Shown here piece by piece: positions 15,613 to 24,774 of a stretch of 45,125 nucleotides of DNA. The translations under genes and the position numbers were made by a program. Source of the DNA: Oribacterium sp. P6A1 (GTDB lineage: Bacteria > Bacillota > Clostridia > Lachnospirales > Lachnospiraceae); NCBI RefSeq assembly GCF_000702885.1, contig NZ_JNKO01000021.1, positions 1 to 45,125 of the forward strand, read 5' to 3'. How positions within the stretch are numbered: the first letter of the stretch is position 1; each line of letters opens with the position of its first letter. A model generated the notes under the pieces. That model was not told the DNA's origin, ran no database searches, and saw only the letters and a list, made by a program, of their open reading frames with translations.

Positions 15613-16539
15613 ATGAAGATAGCAGTAACATATGAGAATGGTCAGGTATTCCAGCATTTCGGAAAAACAAAGGAGTTCAAGCTCTACACAGTAGAGAATG
15701 GAAAGGTTGTTTCAAGCGAGATTCTTGGATCAGGTACAGCGGGTCATGAAGCTCTTGCAGGTGTTCTTAAGGACGCAGAGGTTGAGACTCTGATCTGCGG
15801 AGGTCTGGGCGGCGGTGCACAGGCAGCCCTTGCAGAGATGGGTATCGAGGTTATTTCAGGAGCATCGGGAAATACAGATGATGTTGTTGAAAAGTTCCTT
15901 GCGGGTGACCTGGTGTCACAGGGGGTTAATTGCGACCATCATGACCACCACCATGAAGAGCATCATGAGGAAGGCGGATGCAGTGGCTGTGGACACCATG
16001 GTGAAGAAGAAAGCTGCGGTGGTTGCGGAGATGATTGTGAAGAGGGATGTGGCGGCTGCGGAGGCGGTTGCGGCGGCTGCGGAAGCCATGAAATGCGAGT
16101 TATTTATGAGGGTAAGAATGCAGGTAAGTCCGTAAGCGTTCACTACACAGGAACTCTCGATGACGGAAGCAAGTTTGATTCATCATATGACCGAAATGAG
16201 CCATTGTCTTTTATTGCAGGTGTCGGAATGATGATTCCGGGATTTGACCGTATCGTTGTTGATATGGAAGTCGGAGAGAGCAAGAGCATCCATATAGAGC
16301 CGGCAGATGCATATGGAGAATACAATGAAAAGAGAGTTCTTGTTTCTAAGATCTCAGATATTCCCGGTGCTGAAAATCTTGAAATCGGACAGAATGTCAT
16401 GCTCATGAATGATATGGGAATGCGTTTTCCTGTTACCGTAACCGAAAAGACAGAGGATTCAGTTACCTTTGACGGAAACCACAGACTTGCGGGTAAGGCA
16501 CTGAATTTCGACATTACCCTTCTGGAAGTGGCAGAATAA
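15613..16539 (+). CDS. fusion protein: NifX/NifB-type cofactor-binding domain, His/Cys-rich linker, SlyD-like FKBP prolyl isomerase
   Basis: 308 residues from ATG 15613 (AGGAGA seven bases upstream; an earlier ATG at 15592 lacks a site). Residues 1-105 form a dinitrogenase iron-molybdenum cofactor-binding domain ('MKIAVTYENGQVFQHFG', 'ETLICGGLGGGAQAAL', 'VEKFLAGDL'), a small RNase-H-like fold used to carry metal-sulfur clusters. Residues about 108-163 are almost only His, Cys, Gly, Asp and Glu (CDHHDHHHEEHH, then repeated CGGC), an evident metal-binding segment. Residues about 170-308 are an FKBP-type isomerase with the inserted flap of SlyD ('VSVHYTGTLDDGSKFDSS', 'MMIPGFDRIVVDMEVGE', 'EPADAYGEYNEKRV'). 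SlyD normally carries its metal tail at the C-terminus; here metal binding precedes the FKBP. A metallocofactor chaperone is likely; the client is unknown. No nif or hyp genes nearby. Confidence 0.9.
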   Translation: MKIAVTYENGQVFQHFGKTKEFKLYTVENGKVVSSEILGSGTAGHEALAGVLKDAEVETLICGGLGGGAQAALAEMGIEVISGASGNTDDVVEKFLAGDLVSQGVNCDHHDHHHEEHHEEGGCSGCGHHGEEESCGGCGDDCEEGCGGCGGGCGGCGSHEMRVIYEGKNAGKSVSVHYTGTLDDGSKFDSSYDRNEPLSFIAGVGMMIPGFDRIVVDMEVGESKSIHIEPADAYGEYNEKRVLVSKISDIPGAENLEIGQNVMLMNDMGMRFPVTVTEKTEDSVTFDGNHRLAGKALNFDITLLEVAE

Positions 16540-16583
16540 GAAGAAAGAACGAATGCAGCCGGAAGAACTGCATGAACTGTTCA

Positions 16584-16619
16584 GGGATGTTAACTAAAAG
16601 TAGTTAACGTCCTTTTATT
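16584..16619 (+). terminator. terminator of the NifX-FKBP gene
   Basis: Stem GGATGTTAACT / AGTTAACGTCC with an A/T loop and a TTTTATT tail. Just downstream (about 16629-16672) is a second imperfect inverted repeat, TTCATTTTCAAA ... TTTGAAAATGAA, without a T tail. Confidence 0.75.
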
Positions 16620-16718
16620 GTATCATTCTTCATTTTCAAAACGTTACAAATTGCAACGCTTTGAAAATGAAAGCAGCTGAATATGGTAAATCCGTATTTT
16701 AATTTAAGATTGGATTAT

Positions 16719-16773
16719 GCTACGATATAAGCAGTCTATAAACGTTGATTTATGCTTATATCGTAGCTTTTTT
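16719..16773 (+). terminator. strong hairpin terminator ahead of the Wadjet operon
   Basis: Perfect 15-bp stem GCTACGATATAAGCA / TGCTTATATCGTAGC followed by six T. It insulates the jet operon from upstream transcription, so the operon promoter should lie in the 100 bases after it. Confidence 0.8.
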
Positions 16774-16873
16774 CGCATGTAATAAAAGCAAAAATCAGAG
16801 TCTGAAAGTGGTTCACAGGAGGGAATCTGTACGTATGGGTATGTACTCTAATCCCGGCTCTAAATGAGGTTAT

Positions 16874-17929
16874 ATGAATTGTGAAGGAGTGGACTGGACG
16901 GGAAATATGGGGATTAAAGAGAGTCTGTTTAATTACGGGAAAAAGAGTATAGTCACAGAGGAGCTGGCTGTACTTTTAAAGGTGAGACAGTCGGATACGG
17001 AAAAACTATTCGAAACAATAGAAGCTCTTAAGTCTGACGGGGTTATAGAACCTGTGAAAAGCTCCGGTACAAATGGGAATCTCAGATACCCTTTGTATAA
17101 AAAGTACAGGATTCTGGTTAAGAGAGAGGCGGATGAGGAGACGATTAAGGCCGTTAACAGGCTTCATCCTGTGCTTTTAAAAAGCGGATATCTTACGGCT
17201 GACCATGTAAGATATCTTGAATTCAGGGAAATTATTGATGGTCTGAACAGTTTTTTCTTTTCTGAGAGGAACGGGGATTATATATCGAGGAAAGAAAGAT
17301 CCTATGAGTTGTTTGGTCGTGAGAAGGTGCTGAATGACAGCAGAGTAAAAGGACTTCTCAATAAGCTTGGTATATCCCGGGAAGATCTTCGGTTTTATGA
17401 TACTCCTGAGTACTGTTTTCATGATTATATTCCGGTGAGAAAAGACAGTATGATCCTCCTTATCTGTGAGAATAAAGATATATGGTTCAACATCAGAAGA
17501 TGCATGTTTGAGGATGAGTGGAAAAGTCTTTTTGGAGTTCCGATAGATGGAGTTGTCTACGGAGAAGGAAACAGAATTTCACAAAAAGAGGGAGCCCTGT
17601 CAGAGTATGTAAAATTTATGGGTGAACCTCAGGTTAGTTTCTTGTACTGGGGAGATATAGACAGAGAAGGATTCGATATATTTAAAAGAACCAAAGAAGT
17701 AAATACTTCTCTAGATATTTCGCTGTTTATTCCAGGATACAGGAGAATGCTTGAAAGAGCAAAGGGCACTCTGCTTGAAGACAGTCCGTCTTCAAAAAAG
17801 AAAGGAAGAGATTTCGGCGAACTGTTAACAGAGTTCACTGAGGACGAGCAGATATATCTCGATACAGTACTTGAAGAGAACAAACTGATACCGCAGGAAA
17901 TCATATCCTATACGCAGCTGAAACCCTGA
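16874..17929 (+). CDS. jetD: Wadjet component JetD, Toprim-domain nuclease subunit
   Basis: 351 residues. Winged-helix-like N-terminal part (about 1-110), then a DUF2220-type Toprim domain. The catalytic signs are the Glu in 'LLICENKD' (E199) and the Asp pair in 'LYWGDIDREGFDIF' (D261, D263), the usual Toprim E...DxD layout; Glu231 in 'VVYGEGNRI' is a further candidate. In Wadjet systems JetD cuts circular plasmid DNA after the JetABC motor has extruded loops. It is the first gene of the four-gene operon here. Start: first ATG, with GAGG five bases upstream; an alternative ATG at 16907 (M12) cannot be excluded. No signal peptide. Confidence 0.88.
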   Translation: MNCEGVDWTGNMGIKESLFNYGKKSIVTEELAVLLKVRQSDTEKLFETIEALKSDGVIEPVKSSGTNGNLRYPLYKKYRILVKREADEETIKAVNRLHPVLLKSGYLTADHVRYLEFREIIDGLNSFFFSERNGDYISRKERSYELFGREKVLNDSRVKGLLNKLGISREDLRFYDTPEYCFHDYIPVRKDSMILLICENKDIWFNIRRCMFEDEWKSLFGVPIDGVVYGEGNRISQKEGALSEYVKFMGEPQVSFLYWGDIDREGFDIFKRTKEVNTSLDISLFIPGYRRMLERAKGTLLEDSPSSKKKGRDFGELLTEFTEDEQIYLDTVLEENKLIPQEIISYTQLKP

Positions 17930-18042
17930 GCATTCGGATCAGCATAGGAGACATATATTTCCGAAGGAATGAGAGCGACACAAACTCAGATTTATGGCGA
18001 TTTTTGACATTCACAGAATTATTATAAAAGGGAGGACACCAC

Positions 18043-19590
18043 ATGCTTCGTTCTGACATTAAAGAGTTGCTTCAGGATTTTCAGAACAGAATGAAGTTTA
18101 TAGATATAGTCAGGAGCATAACGGTTACAAGTTATCCTGACGAAATAAAGAAAATGTTTAAAGGCGACTACGATGTTTTAAATAACCTCGTGGTTGCCGT
18201 TCTTTTGTATATAAAAGAAAGAACATTAAGTGACAGGCAGACCTGCAGTATAAAAGACGTAGCGGAGTTCTTGGATAATATAGTCCAGATAGTGCCGGAA
18301 GAATATGAGATAGATACCTTTAAGCTCGCCGGCTTCATAGTTGTCAATGTTCTTCAGAACAACGGAAAGCTCATTGAATATCAGACTTATTATGCAGATT
18401 CAGAAAACTTCAAGAAGATGCCGGTGCGTCTTATCAATGAAGAAAAAGGTTCCTATCATCTTACGGACGATGTATTTGATTTCCTATACAGATCAAAGGA
18501 GATAGAGTCGGAACTTGATTATTCTGTCACCCGTTTCAAGATGCAGGAGTATATGAAGCGAAAGAACTATACAGAAGCTCTTACCCAAAGTAAGGAGCTG
18601 GTGGCGAGACTAAGGAACATGCATCACAGTATGTATGATTTTATACTTCGCTGTCGCCAGAACATTGCGAAGATTACTGTTGATGAATACGAGAGAATAG
18701 TGGGACAGTTCAGAAATCTCATGGTTGATGAACAGAAAGAACTTGAAGAGATACAGAGAAATGCAAGAAGAGAGGCAGAATCCATAAGGAGTGCCCTGGA
18801 AAGCGGGGCGGATACGGAGGAAGCCAGAAAGAATCTTCAGTCTCTTGAAGAGATAAATAAGAATCTTGACATAACCATACTCCAGCAGCGTGCACTTATA
18901 ATTACAAAAAGTTTTGTTTCAGAATCGTATAAGCAAATGCTGAGAGACAGCTTCGTCATAAAAAGTTTTGAACGGATGAACTTTGAACAGGATATCATGC
19001 GAAGACTTCGTAAAGCAGGAGACGAGCTCGGCGATGCGGTAAAAGTATTGCTTTGGCCTTTGGTAAAACCGGAACTGGAGAAAAGATTCAGCATCGAGAA
19101 TTTTTATGCCATGAACGGTAGTATAGCTGATGCCATAGAGGAAGAGGGAGTTAATCTTGATTCTGAGGATGCTGAGGCGGAAGACATCAATCGGGAAAGA
19201 AATGAGATATATCTTGAGATAGTTACATCCTTTTTCGCATTTCTTCAGGACGAAAAGACTTCCGAGATAAAGAAATATATTCGTTCTCTTTCCATGGATC
19301 AGCTTCTAAGATGGAACAGAGACAGTATGCTTCCCAATACCCTCATGACCATGTATCAGAAAAAGGAGATAGACCTCGAAGCTCTTCGTAATGAAACCGG
19401 ACTCTTTGTGGCGGAACCGCTGGGTGAGCTGGATCTGCTCTGGGTTTTGACAAAACTTCCGAAAAGCCACCTGAGCATGAGGAAGATAGCATTTGAAACG
19501 TCCGGGGAAAAATGCGAATTTACTGTTTTGGACGGGGAAAACAAAACGACCATAGAAATGACGAACTTTGTTGTTGAGATAATCAGGTGA
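18043..19590 (+). CDS. jetA: Wadjet component JetA (DUF5716-like kleisin/MukF-type subunit)
   Basis: 515 residues, cytosolic. Predominantly helical: a winged-helix-like N-terminal region (about 1-150), a central coiled coil (about 195-300, e.g. '[20 protein letters not shown]'), and a mixed C-terminal region. Sequence character, length and position between JetD and a small JetB-like gene match the DUF5716/JetA family of Lachnospiraceae. In the complex JetA is the kleisin bridging the SMC heads (MukF equivalent). Strong ribosome binding site (GGGAGG). Family assignment is from recall, not from a search. Confidence 0.82.
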   Translation: MLRSDIKELLQDFQNRMKFIDIVRSITVTSYPDEIKKMFKGDYDVLNNLVVAVLLYIKERTLSDRQTCSIKDVAEFLDNIVQIVPEEYEIDTFKLAGFIVVNVLQNNGKLIEYQTYYADSENFKKMPVRLINEEKGSYHLTDDVFDFLYRSKEIESELDYSVTRFKMQEYMKRKNYTEALTQSKELVARLRNMHHSMYDFILRCRQNIAKITVDEYERIVGQFRNLMVDEQKELEEIQRNARREAESIRSALESGADTEEARKNLQSLEEINKNLDITILQQRALIITKSFVSESYKQMLRDSFVIKSFERMNFEQDIMRRLRKAGDELGDAVKVLLWPLVKPELEKRFSIENFYAMNGSIADAIEEEGVNLDSEDAEAEDINRERNEIYLEIVTSFFAFLQDEKTSEIKKYIRSLSMDQLLRWNRDSMLPNTLMTMYQKKEIDLEALRNETGLFVAEPLGELDLLWVLTKLPKSHLSMRKIAFETSGEKCEFTVLDGENKTTIEMTNFVVEIIR

Positions 19591-19611
19591 CAACCTTTAT
19601 AGGAGAAAGAC

Positions 19612-20319
19612 ATGAATACAAATACTCTAAAACTCTATCACGAGCTTATGAAGAAGGGCTGGATAGACCGTGACGATAACAGTCTCATCTGGAGCTGCAC
19701 CGAGGATCAGGAAGCGAGGGATGAGCTTGATCAGATGGGGATAGAGCTTGGATTTGAAATCATCCCGGCACCGAATCGAATTTATATGGTTCCGACCCAG
19801 GAAAATGACCTGTTCCTGAAGAATAATGTGGATTACCGTTCCGATATCAAGGCAGGCAGCGATGTCAGAACCAGAGATCTGTATCTTCTTAATTATCTCG
19901 CCGTATTTGTTCTGTTCACCTTTTTCAAAGGTGAAGGTAACGAAGCTCAGGTAAGGGAATTTATCACTAAAGAAGAGATGATAAATGAATTTACGGAACA
20001 TTGTGAGAAGGTTACCAAGAAGGGCATTGAAGGAGAAGACAAGGTGACCGATTTCAGCGAAAATTTCTATATGCTGGCGGAGGACTGGCTTGGTAAAAAA
20101 GAAGGGGATCCCGGAAGCAGGAGAGTTGAGGACCGGTACGGTATCATTAACAAGATAATGCTTAAGTTCAGGGCAGATGAACTATTTACGGAGTATGAGG
20201 ATGGCAGGATAAAGCCCACAAAGAAGACCCAGGATCTTATGCCCTATGTGCTTCGAAAAGACAGAATACAGGTGATCAATGAGTGGCTTCAGGAGGAACA
20301 GCATGCCGCAGATAAGTAA
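19612..20319 (+). CDS. jetB: Wadjet component JetB (MukE-like KITE subunit, DUF6063-like)
   Basis: 235 residues, two winged-helix-like halves. It begins 'LKLYHELMKKGWIDRDDN' and has the central 'TRDLYLLNYLAVFVLFTFF' helix. By position between JetA and the SMC ATPase and by size it is the KITE/MukE-type accessory subunit that binds the kleisin. Ribosome binding site AGGAGA seven bases before the ATG; 21 bases after jetA. It overlaps jetC by 17 bases, indicating translational coupling. Confidence 0.8.
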   Translation: MNTNTLKLYHELMKKGWIDRDDNSLIWSCTEDQEARDELDQMGIELGFEIIPAPNRIYMVPTQENDLFLKNNVDYRSDIKAGSDVRTRDLYLLNYLAVFVLFTFFKGEGNEAQVREFITKEEMINEFTEHCEKVTKKGIEGEDKVTDFSENFYMLAEDWLGKKEGDPGSRRVEDRYGIINKIMLKFRADELFTEYEDGRIKPTKKTQDLMPYVLRKDRIQVINEWLQEEQHAADK

Positions 20320-23300
20320 GATAAGGATAGTCAATTTCAGTTATAACGATGGCAAACGTTTCATACCGGATGAGCTTTATGACCTCACATCCTCCGAGGG
20401 TGAGGCGCTGAATTCTCTGTTTAATCTCAATAACGGCGGAGGCAAGACGGTGCTTGTCCAGCTCATGCTTCAGCCGGTTCATCCTAAGGCTATGGCCGGA
20501 GGAAGAAAGATAGAGGACTACTTTGGGCGTCCGGGGGAGCATTCCTTTGTTCTCATAGAGTGGAATAAGGACAGAAGTAAGGAAAAGCTTCTTACAGGCA
20601 TAGCAATAGCAGGAAGAGCCAATGCTTCTTCGGAAGACAATCAAAGGGGCAACGCTGTAAGGTACTATACATTTTTATCTGAGTATGAAAGACACTCTCC
20701 CTATAGCATAGCTTCTTTGGAACTTAGTAAAAATGAAAACGGAAGATATGTTCCGGCTTCTTTTGAGTATGTCCGTGAAAAAGCAAAGCAGAGTAAAGGG
20801 CTTATGACCCATTATTCTTCAGATGAAAGTGTTCTGTGGGCGAAAAAGCTTTCGGAATACGGTATCTACAGATCTGAATGGGAAACGGTCATGGAAACCC
20901 TCAATAAAGATGAAGGTGGTCTTAATCAGTACTTTGATGATGCCAAAACCTCAGATAAACTTATAGCCAAATTCTTCATTCCGGCAATAGAGCAGAAGAT
21001 GAGAAGCGCAGCTGGCGGGGGAACTGACAGTTCTCTCGAAACTATGCTCATAAACTATGCAAAAAAGATTTCGGAAAAGGATGAGGTTATCCGGGAGAAG
21101 AAGGTAAATGACAGTCTGCTTCAGGAGCTTAGCGGGTTAAATCAAATGAGTGAAGAGCTCTATACGGTCAATGATAAACTGACGGAAAGCATAGGGGAAG
21201 TATGCGGATTTAAAGCGGCTCTTGGAAGAAGGATTTCATCTATCGAAAGTGAGTCATATGATGCCACTGAAAAGATACAAGGCCTGGAAAATGAGTTAAG
21301 ACATATCGATCATGAGGAAAAGTCAAAGGAATACCATGAGGCTCAGGCACTTCGGGAGACTGCGGAGACTGTTTTTGAAGAAGCATCTCGCGCTCTTTCC
21401 GAAGCCAAAACTGAGTCCGACGTAAAAAAGCATGAAGAGGATATCCTTCAAAGTGCAAAGCTTTACAGAGATATGACAGAGGCAGAAAACGAAATCACAG
21501 TCCTTAAAAAGCTTATTGATGAAAAGGAAAATGATTCGGAGGATGCGGAGCAGATTGCGAGACTTAAGTATTCTGTACTTGTAAAAGCTGAGAGCGCTGC
21601 TTCTGAAGCAGAGAAACGAAAAACTATAAAAGATACTGAGACAGAAGAAAAGAAAAAAGCATTATCTGACTGTGAAGCGGAAATGAAGAGAGCCGGAAAG
21701 GCCTATGAAGAAGCAAAGGACAGATATAATTCGCTGAGATCAAGGCTTGATGCAGCAAGGGAAAGCTCAGATGAAAGGATCAAGACCCTGGCAATAAATG
21801 TCATGCGAAGATTTGATGGTTTTTATCCGGAGGAGGAGATCCTAAAGGAGAAACTGGAAAGGGAAGAGAAGGAAGCTGCATTAAAATCAGCCGAGGAAGA
21901 GCTTAAATCCGAAATACATGAGCTTGAGAACAGGAAGAATCAGATACCTGAGGAAATGGCGGATGTGAAGCTTTCAGTGGGAGAAAAAGAGTCCGAAAAG
22001 AAATCTGCCGAAAGTGAGCTTTCCGAATATGATGATTTATATGAGAGACTCCTTAAGATATGTGAGAAGTATAGTCTTGAAAGCAATGTGATCTTTACCG
22101 GACGATTGAAAACAGTGGTTAAGGAAGATCTTGATATGACAAGAGCTGATATCCTAAAGTGCGGTCAGGATAAGGAGGCTCTTTTGGAAAGACTTCATGC
22201 CGCAGAAGAGGGACACCTTCATGTACTGCCGGCAGTCATGGATTATGTAGTGTCCACAGGAATAAGCTGCCAGACCGGAGAAGAGTATCTGTGCGGCCTT
22301 TTGGAAACCGGAGCTCTGACTAAGGAAAGGGTTGAAGGAATACTCAGAGACTATCCTGAGCTTGCTTATTCTATTCTTTTCAGCAATGAAAAGGATCTGG
22401 AAAGACTCCTTTCTGCGGGTAATAAAGAGTGGCTTCCTGCTCCGGTCCCACTATTTACCATGGAGCAGATGGATGAACTTATGAAAGGAAGTCTTTCAAA
22501 GGCTCAGTTTCTGGCTATTTGTGACAGGGCTTATTTTTCTGACAGAGAAGGATACTGGGATGAGATCAAAGAGCAGATAGGAACTTTGGAAGAGAAACAG
22601 AGGATGCATACAAGTCATCTGACAGATTGTGAAGCTTCAGATGAACTGGTGGCAAAATTTGATTATCCTGAGAACTGGAGGGATGATAAAGAAAAGTATA
22701 TTGAAAATATCCGTAGTGAAGTTGATATGCTTCGTACAAGACAAAAGGAGCTTGAGAAAGAGTTTGCTGAAACCGGAAAAAAACTGAACGATTTAAGAGA
22801 TAAACTTGAGGAAATACAAACCGGATTAAGGGATATCGATATATGGCTTGGTTCATTTTCAGAGCTTACTGTAATGCTCTCGAAGGAAAAAGAATGGAGT
22901 CTGAAGCTTGATGATGCATACAATTTAAAGCAGGATGCTGATAATGCTTATAAAAAAGCATGTGAGGAATATGAGATTATAAAGAATGATCTTGAAGTTC
23001 TTTACGTGGAGCGGGATGGTATTTCAGCAGAGATTTACGAAATACAAGCTAAATATGATAAGGTTAAAGGGGCAAGAAAGACAGAAGTTCTGGATGGTGA
23101 ACTGGAGTCCCTTTATATGCAGTATATGACTCTTTTGAAAAGTCTCAGTGAAGGTCTACTGGAACTTAAAAACCGGCTTGATGATAAGCACGAGAGAAGG
23201 GCATCTCTTGAAGCGGCGCTTGAGACCTATTCCTGCGAAAAGGCGGAATATGAAGCGGTACGTTTCTCGCCGGAGAAGCTTCGTGATGTTAAGCTTCAGG

Positions 23301-24682
23301 TGAAAGAAGCTTCGGATAAACTTGAAAAGTGCCAGAGAAGTTTCAGCGATGCCAATGCTTCTTACGTTAAGTTAAATGATAGAGTAGAGAGAGCGACTTC
23401 TGCCCTTTATGAATTTGATGGTGTGATTCTTCCTAAAAATGAGATCGGTGATGATTTCAAAAACAGGAGAAGAACAGCAAAAGCAGATATAAAGAAGTTC
23501 TCTGAAACACTCACAGAGCTTGGAAATGAGAAACGGGCTATGGAGAGGATTTTTGACAATGTAGGAAGCCTGCTTGATGATTTTCAGTTTGGTGAAGTTG
23601 TTAAGGCAGTGACATTGGAAGAAGCACCCGAAGAACAGTGGAAGAAGATACGCGGAGAGCTGACAAGGCACAAAAATGAGTATCAGGACAGAAAGGATAA
23701 GCTGTACAGAAGCATCGGAGATACAGTCAGAGAGTTTAAGGATATGGCTCTTTCTGAGATAGTGAATAAACTCGGCGACATAGGAGGGATGCTTTCGGAT
23801 GCAGGAATAAAGGGTGACAGACTCTTTACTGTTAGTGAGAGCATCACTGCCATGATGGATTCTATCGAAAAGATAAACCGGAAGATAGAGACGGATCTCA
23901 GGGAAATCGAAAATGATTTCAACGACATCGTGGACCAGTGCATGACTCAGGGGAAGCGGATGTATACGGATCTTTGGACTATAGTTCAAAGTTCAAGGGC
24001 TCATATATTTGAGGGCAAGCCCCAGATCCAGATGGTGAAAATGAATCTCCCGGAGGAGAAGGAAATCTCCGAGGAAGCGTCAAGGATATCCATTAGGACT
24101 GAAATCGAGCAGGGAGCCAATGAGATAAAAGATCTGCTTAAGGCTCAAGCTGATGATAAACAGATTCTGAAAAGAGCAAGGATCATAGTAGGAAGTGAGA
24201 GGCTGCTTCATAAGTATATAAGACAGGAGTCTATACAGGTGAAGGTTTATAAGATAGATATGAACAGTGCAAATTCCCTCTACAAGAGATGGGAGGACAC
24301 TCTTACCCAGAGTTCCGGGGCTGAGAAGTTCGTAGTGTTCTTCTCAGTTGTTTTGACACTTATGAACTACACGAGATCTTCAGCAGGTCTTGTAAGCCGC
24401 TACAACAAGAGCGTGCTGATCCTGGATAATCCTTTCGGAAAGATCACTTCCGCACATCTCCTGAAACCCATGTTCGATATAGCAAAGCACTTTAATGTTC
24501 AGCTGATATGTCTTTCGGATATAAACAAGAGTGATGTCATCAACTGTTTTGAATGTGTTGTGAAGCTGGTTATAAAACCGCAGAATCTAAGTAACTATGA
24601 AATCATGACCCATGAAGGAAATGAGAGGATAGAACACGGTTACTACAAGATAATGAATGGGCAGATGAGTCTGTTTCAGTGA
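20303..24682 (+). CDS. jetC: Wadjet component JetC, MukB-like SMC ATPase
   Basis: 1459 residues from ATG 20303, chosen because AGGAGGAA lies four bases upstream inside jetB and the product then starts MPQISKIRIVNF like other SMC heads. Walker A 'NNGGGKT' (43-49); signature motif 'SSGAEK' (1337-1342); Walker B 'LILDNPFG' (1372-1379). Between them are two long coiled-coil arms (about 265-600 and 770-1110, rich in Glu/Lys heptads) around a compact hinge-like segment (about 610-730). The layout is that of MukB/RecN-like SMCs, which extrude DNA loops. With JetA, JetB and JetD it should sense and destroy small circular DNA. No frameshift or missing motif, so the system looks functional. Confidence 0.92.
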   Translation: MPQISKIRIVNFSYNDGKRFIPDELYDLTSSEGEALNSLFNLNNGGGKTVLVQLMLQPVHPKAMAGGRKIEDYFGRPGEHSFVLIEWNKDRSKEKLLTGIAIAGRANASSEDNQRGNAVRYYTFLSEYERHSPYSIASLELSKNENGRYVPASFEYVREKAKQSKGLMTHYSSDESVLWAKKLSEYGIYRSEWETVMETLNKDEGGLNQYFDDAKTSDKLIAKFFIPAIEQKMRSAAGGGTDSSLETMLINYAKKISEKDEVIREKKVNDSLLQELSGLNQMSEELYTVNDKLTESIGEVCGFKAALGRRISSIESESYDATEKIQGLENELRHIDHEEKSKEYHEAQALRETAETVFEEASRALSEAKTESDVKKHEEDILQSAKLYRDMTEAENEITVLKKLIDEKENDSEDAEQIARLKYSVLVKAESAASEAEKRKTIKDTETEEKKKALSDCEAEMKRAGKAYEEAKDRYNSLRSRLDAARESSDERIKTLAINVMRRFDGFYPEEEILKEKLEREEKEAALKSAEEELKSEIHELENRKNQIPEEMADVKLSVGEKESEKKSAESELSEYDDLYERLLKICEKYSLESNVIFTGRLKTVVKEDLDMTRADILKCGQDKEALLERLHAAEEGHLHVLPAVMDYVVSTGISCQTGEEYLCGLLETGALTKERVEGILRDYPELAYSILFSNEKDLERLLSAGNKEWLPAPVPLFTMEQMDELMKGSLSKAQFLAICDRAYFSDREGYWDEIKEQIGTLEEKQRMHTSHLTDCEASDELVAKFDYPENWRDDKEKYIENIRSEVDMLRTRQKELEKEFAETGKKLNDLRDKLEEIQTGLRDIDIWLGSFSELTVMLSKEKEWSLKLDDAYNLKQDADNAYKKACEEYEIIKNDLEVLYVERDGISAEIYEIQAKYDKVKGARKTEVLDGELESLYMQYMTLLKSLSEGLLELKNRLDDKHERRASLEAALETYSCEKAEYEAVRFSPEKLRDVKLQVKEASDKLEKCQRSFSDANASYVKLNDRVERATSALYEFDGVILPKNEIGDDFKNRRRTAKADIKKFSETLTELGNEKRAMERIFDNVGSLLDDFQFGEVVKAVTLEEAPEEQWKKIRGELTRHKNEYQDRKDKLYRSIGDTVREFKDMALSEIVNKLGDIGGMLSDAGIKGDRLFTVSESITAMMDSIEKINRKIETDLREIENDFNDIVDQCMTQGKRMYTDLWTIVQSSRAHIFEGKPQIQMVKMNLPEEKEISEEASRISIRTEIEQGANEIKDLLKAQADDKQILKRARIIVGSERLLHKYIRQESIQVKVYKIDMNSANSLYKRWEDTLTQSSGAEKFVVFFSVVLTLMNYTRSSAGLVSRYNKSVLILDNPFGKITSAHLLKPMFDIAKHFNVQLICLSDINKSDVINCFECVVKLVIKPQNLSNYEIMTHEGNERIEHGYYKIMNGQMSLFQ

Positions 24683-24774
24683 TTGAAGAATGAGCCTCTT
24701 GTGACAATCGCTGTTGGTCAATAGTTCAAGTAAGCGTACTGTCAGAGAGTATGAAGGATGAAGGAGTATAGAGT

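Noticed and set aside
22566-23989. Long minus-strand open frames inside jetC
   Set aside because: Shadows of a highly biased coiled-coil coding region; no starts with ribosome binding sites.
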